Positions 60,141 to 64,000 of a DNA stretch of 64,000 nucleotides are shown here, piece by piece. The notes below the pieces were generated by a model that saw only the letters and a list, made by a program, of their open reading frames with translations, searched no databases and was not told the DNA's origin. The DNA lies in the NCBI GenBank assembly GCA_034620365.1, contig JAQGEQ010000380.1:2728001-2792000 (forward strand). Reading direction: 5' to 3'. How positions within the stretch are numbered: position 1 is the first letter of the stretch; every line of letters starts with the position of its first letter. This DNA is from Pegea sp. RAD2-039. Lineage: Eukaryota > Chordata > Thaliacea > Salpida > Salpidae. Made by a program: the position numbers and the translations under genes.

Positions 60141-62412
60141 ATGAAGGTTACAACACTTGAAATTGCTTGGCATGGTAAAGAATCTGTTTATTCAGTTGAT
60201 GTACAACCATTAATCTCAAATCAACCACAAAGGATTGCTACAGGCGGGTTAGATGGAAATGTTAGAGTGAGTAATTACTTTTATACTCTTAAGCTAACTT
60301 TTATACTTCACATTTTATCTTAAACTTGCTCAAAACCTTGTTATTAAAATTTTGATGGATTTGTTAATGTTACTTAAATTTATCTAACATAATTTTTTTT
60401 TAATTCAGTATTTTGAATAAAGACCTTATAGGCAACTTAAAAGAAGCTTTAATAATCTGTTTGCTCTATTTTAAAAGAATTTTTTTGTTGCTTTATGCAT
60501 AACTTGAACCTATTTAAGTAAACTTTGTTTAGTTCAAAACTATAATTAAAGTTTTATTTATAAACTTTGTTTTCTCAAAGTAGTTCTAAAAGAATATTTT
60601 CAAACTATTCTAATTATTTATTACATTATCAGTTTAATAAAATTTGTTTCAGATCTGGCAGTTGGTTAATAAAAGTAATAGCAAGTTTTTATCAAATATC
60701 AATCGACATGAAAAGGCTGTCAATATAGTTCGTTTTTCAAACACTGGCAGATACTTGGCAACAGCTGGTGATGGTAAATACTTTAATCAGATTTTTTATA
60801 AAAATTATTCTATAAATTTGTGGTATTAGCTTCTTATAATTATTAAATGATGAAGTAAACTTGATATTTCGGTTTCTGTTAGATGCTGTTATGTATATCT
60901 GGACATTAAGTGATACTAATGAAGTAGTTCCAATATTTTGTGAAGAAAATGATAACAAGGAAACTTGGATTAATCATAAACATTTTAGGTTTGTAAATGT
61001 ATATAAATAATAGATGATTTTGTAATCTTTGATTTCAGGGGACATTTAGAAGATGTCATAGATCTTAGTTGGTCTTCAGATGACTCTCTGATAATCACAG
61101 GATCTGTTGATCAAACTGCTATTTTATGGGATGTAGAAAAAGGACAAAAACTAAAAATCTTTCATGAAGCCAAACATTTTGTAAATGGAGTCGCATTAGA
61201 TCCTCTGAGTCATTATGGTGTCACTATGAGTTCAGATAGGTTTGATGATCAATCTTTTTGAGAATTTGAAATAAGAAAGATATTTGCAGAGCAATGAGAG
61301 TATATAACTTGAGGAAAAAACGAATTGTTGCAACTGTAACGAGAATGAAATGTTTAAATAACTCGTCTCCAACATGTGTCTCAATAAACAATAAAGAGAA
61401 TAAATTGGACGAAAAATTAATGAGAATGTTTCATGATGAAACTGTAGTAAGAAGAAGGTTTGAGCAATTTTCTATTTACTTCTGTCGATTGTGTCTCACT
61501 CGATTTTTACTTCATTTTAAAGATTAAAATTCACGTGCGATGGGAAGATTTTGGTGGTTCCTGCCGGATGTGTTCACTACTCAACCGAAGTGGATAAAAA
61601 ATCTCCCAAAACGGTTTGTTAACTGGAATCATGCTGAAGCTAATACTAATTGATATCTTACAGGCCAATGCAGTATTTCTATTTTCACGTCACGATTTTT
61701 CTAAACCATTTGCTTTCTTGTCTGGTTTAAAAGAACCTCCATGCATCATCTCTATGTGTCCAGTTCTTTTTGAAAATCGAAACAAGAAATCTAGTCGTTA
61801 GCTGGATTAATCGTCAATTTCTTTATCAATTATTTTACTTTTTTTACAGAAAGTTCAAATTTTCTGCTTGATTATCGCTATGTGTTTGCTGTAGCTTCAT
61901 CCACTACTATTATTTTATATGATACTGAAAACCCAACACCTTTCGGTTATGTTTCTAATATTCATTATTCTTCACTAACAGATTTGGCTTGGTGGGTTAT
62001 CTTTTATAAATGATTCATCCTTTGATTATGAAGTATTTATTTTAGGAGCTCTGATGCTAGTTTTTTGATGGTTTCATCAAGAGATGGTTTCTGTTCGATT
62101 GTTGAATTTGAAAATGGTGAAATTGGAATACCATACAAGAAAGCTGATAGTGATTCATCTGCAGTAGCAGAAGGAAGTGTCAAAGAAACTGTGAAAAAAA
62201 GGACGGAAAATTCATCTGGGAGCGATTGTGAAGAAATGGAAGCTGATGATCTAGTTCGGAATAAAGATAACAAATTCTCAGTTGTTCAAAAAGGTTTACT
62301 TAACAAATCTGTAACACAAAAAAAGACAACAGAAACGAGGTGTAAACCCCTTCCAATTAAAACATCAACTAAGCCTCCAAAAAGAGCAAAATTAATTTCT
62401 GTTCCAAAATGA
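60141..62412 (+). CDS. CHAF1B: Chromatin assembly factor 1 subunit B (p60)
   Basis: Nine exons (60141-60266, 60653-60773, 60883-60988, 61039-61239, 61290-61457, 61523-61613, 61664-61796, 61850-61991, 62046-62412) give 1,455 nt, 484 aa, all phases consistent. CHAF1B is the WD40 subunit of CAF-1, which deposits H3-H4 on newly replicated DNA. Matching blocks: [110 protein letters not shown] and GIPYKKA. The C-terminal tail is acidic then basic and shorter than in human (559 aa). Introns are short (about 50-60 nt) in the middle and longer at the start. Acceptor-like sites end at 60072 and 60088; AATAAA lies at 62441. Confidence 0.96.
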
Positions 62413-62982
62413 AAATTTTTACATTTTTTCTCAACATTTTAATAAATTCAAACGAAGTTTTGAAACAAATGTATTGTTTATTTGTTGATAATACTTCAAA
62501 TGAAATTTCTTCTTTTTATTAAGGACACTGTTGATTCTGATTATAAACTTATGTGAAAGAATTATGAGTTTATTACAATCTAGAAATTTGTTAAAGAAGC
62601 TGACTTTTTTTTGGAATTGTTTTTTTTCTTGTTGAATAAATATTTCATTAATAAATTGATGAATGATTTTAAAACTAACCCAAAATAAAATCAGAAGAGA
62701 TACAACTAATTGTATACTCAAAAAGTTTTCATAAAATATTTCATGAAAGATTTCATCCTTTAGAAGTTTTATTTTTCTTATACCTCAGACTTTGAATTGT
62801 TGTAAACTGACTTTATGATGTTGATAGTTTGAAACTTTTTGTCAATACAAGTTCGTATTGTTATCTTTTCTCTAAGCATAATTCATCATTTAATAAATTT
62901 TGTTTTTCTCCTATAAATGTGTTTGGAGATGTATTTCACCAACAAATTTTATGTGCTGTTTTAATATGTAATATAAAATAGT
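62413..62982. other. CHAF1B 3' flank
   Basis: The poly(A) signal at 62441 should end the transcript. The remainder is AT-rich and featureless; the minus-strand frame at 62431-62721 looks like chance. Confidence 0.5.
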
Positions 62983-63450
62983 TTAATTAACTGGTTCAGT
63001 TTGTAACTTCCTGATATAGTTCATCATAACAATCTTTCCTTGAGCATCTGCATTTTTTCCTTTTTTACTGAGAAAACTTTCTATCAAAGTATCTTTTTTA
63101 CATCCTCTTTTACACTAGTTTGTAATTTGTTTTAAAACTAGTTTTGAGGTAAGTCTTTCAGGGAAACTTCTTAGAATGTGACCCTTGACTTTTTGAATAG
63201 TTTTTAGTGCAAACCCTTTTTTTTAAATAGTAAATTCACTTTGAAATTTATCAAATCTTTTTAAATACCATTGGTACCACTGAATATCTAAAGATTTTTT
63301 TACAAAAGTTTCCTAAAACAACAACTTTTCTAAATAATGCATCTTTGAGCTGACCTGAAAGTCTTCCCAATAAACCAGATTCAAACCCAACTTTATATTT
63401 TATCTTGTTTGATAAGTGTTTCAAAATTATTTTCCAAGAACACAATTTTG
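62983..63450 (-). pseudogene. Degenerate coding-like stretch, unrecognised
   Basis: One minus-strand frame reads like protein for about 100 codons, interrupted by a TAA and a TAG: FDKFQSEFTI, stop, FALKTIQKVKGHILRSFPER, then LVLKQITN, stop, KKDTLIESFLSKKG, MMNYIRKLQTEPVN, stop at 62983. A neighbouring frame just upstream (LLGRLSGQLKDALFRKVVVL, to 63445) also looks coding. It may be a pseudogene, an old element, or the last exon of a gene entering from the right. No family was recognised. Confidence 0.35.
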
Positions 63451-64000
63451 AATATACATAGCAACAAATGTGAAAAAATGATATATTGGTGTTTAAGCAA
63501 ATTTGTATGAGATAAAAATTATGAAATTGATAAAACGATAATTAATGTAGAGTTTGCTTTTTGATTTAACATAGATGTGTACAAAAATTAACTAATCCTT
63601 TTAAATTATATTGTACTCCTGATTAACTTTTTATTGGCTACATATAATTAAACATATTGGATAAACTTTAAGATTTTGAGAAGTATTGATAAAGATCTCT
63701 GGTTTTATTAAATGTATACATCTATTTTGTTTATAAAATTTGTCAAAGTTTTTTGCAGCTGTATTGCTTATGTAAATTGTAAAAGAAAAAACTTATCTAT
63801 AATTTTTGTGACTATAACTTTCCATTATGTTCCTAAATAGTACTAATTGTTTGTAAGATTTTAGCTATACTTTAAATTTATCAAAACTAAGCACCTTGTA
63901 TTCAATTTAAAACAATTTTATTGTCATGTTTTAATATTTCTGTATGTAATGCTTTAAAAACATAAAGTTGGCAGAAAAAAGTTAATATTGCAGTTATCTC
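63451..64000. other. AT-rich right end
   Basis: No feature was recognised up to the window edge. Confidence 0.4.

Overview
The window is nuclear DNA from an animal. It is very AT-rich, with multi-exon genes using GT..AG introns, netrin with its laminin-type domains, CAF-1, an hnRNP with a Gly/Tyr-rich tail, and non-LTR retrotransposon debris. Every gene start examined has a good 3' splice acceptor a few to about 70 bases upstream of the ATG and no obvious local first exon. This suggests spliced-leader trans-splicing, as in cnidarians, tunicates, flatworms and some other phyla. The species cannot be fixed from sequence alone. CR1/L2-like LINEs and abundant TGACGTCA words would fit a cnidarian or a tunicate.

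Layout. 0-2.1 kb: the first 697 codons of RRP12 (ribosome biogenesis) on the minus strand, running off the left edge. 4.65-9.76 kb: a tandem array of about 1.6-kb units (3.2 copies), each with the same small spliced minus-strand gene of 79 aa. 10-11 kb: LINE debris. 11.5-15.7 kb: SNX4 (+, reading frame apparently broken in exon 1) convergent with IRAK1BP1 (-, five exons). 15.9-17.3 kb: two LINE 3' ends flanking an array of perfect heat-shock elements. 17.7-19.6 kb: a nine-exon hnRNP D/AB-type gene (+). 21.5-24.2 kb: a mosaic of two LINE families and an unrecognised fragment. 25.7-30.4 kb: PEX14, NECAP and ISOC1, all (+). 32.9-36.8 kb: netrin (-, six coding exons), followed by a large 5' non-coding territory to about 52 kb that is rich in TGACGTCA and CACGTG palindromes. 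51.8 kb: a decayed tRNA-Tyr-like element. 54.5-55.0 kb: a three-exon gene for a small secreted protein, too fragmented to show as an ORF. 55.4-58.6 kb: LINE and Ty3/gypsy remnants, including a LINE with an inverted segment. 60.1-62.4 kb: CHAF1B (+, nine exons). 63 kb: a decayed coding-like stretch (-).

The genes are unrelated housekeeping or developmental loci (ribosome assembly, endosome sorting, signalling, RNA binding, peroxisome import, clathrin adaptors, axon guidance, chromatin assembly), so no shared pathway is implied. The observations most worth pursuing are the heat-shock-element array beside the hnRNP gene, the recently amplified small-gene array with signs of purifying selection, the palindrome-rich netrin upstream region, the universal splice acceptors at gene starts, and the structured LINE 3' tail.
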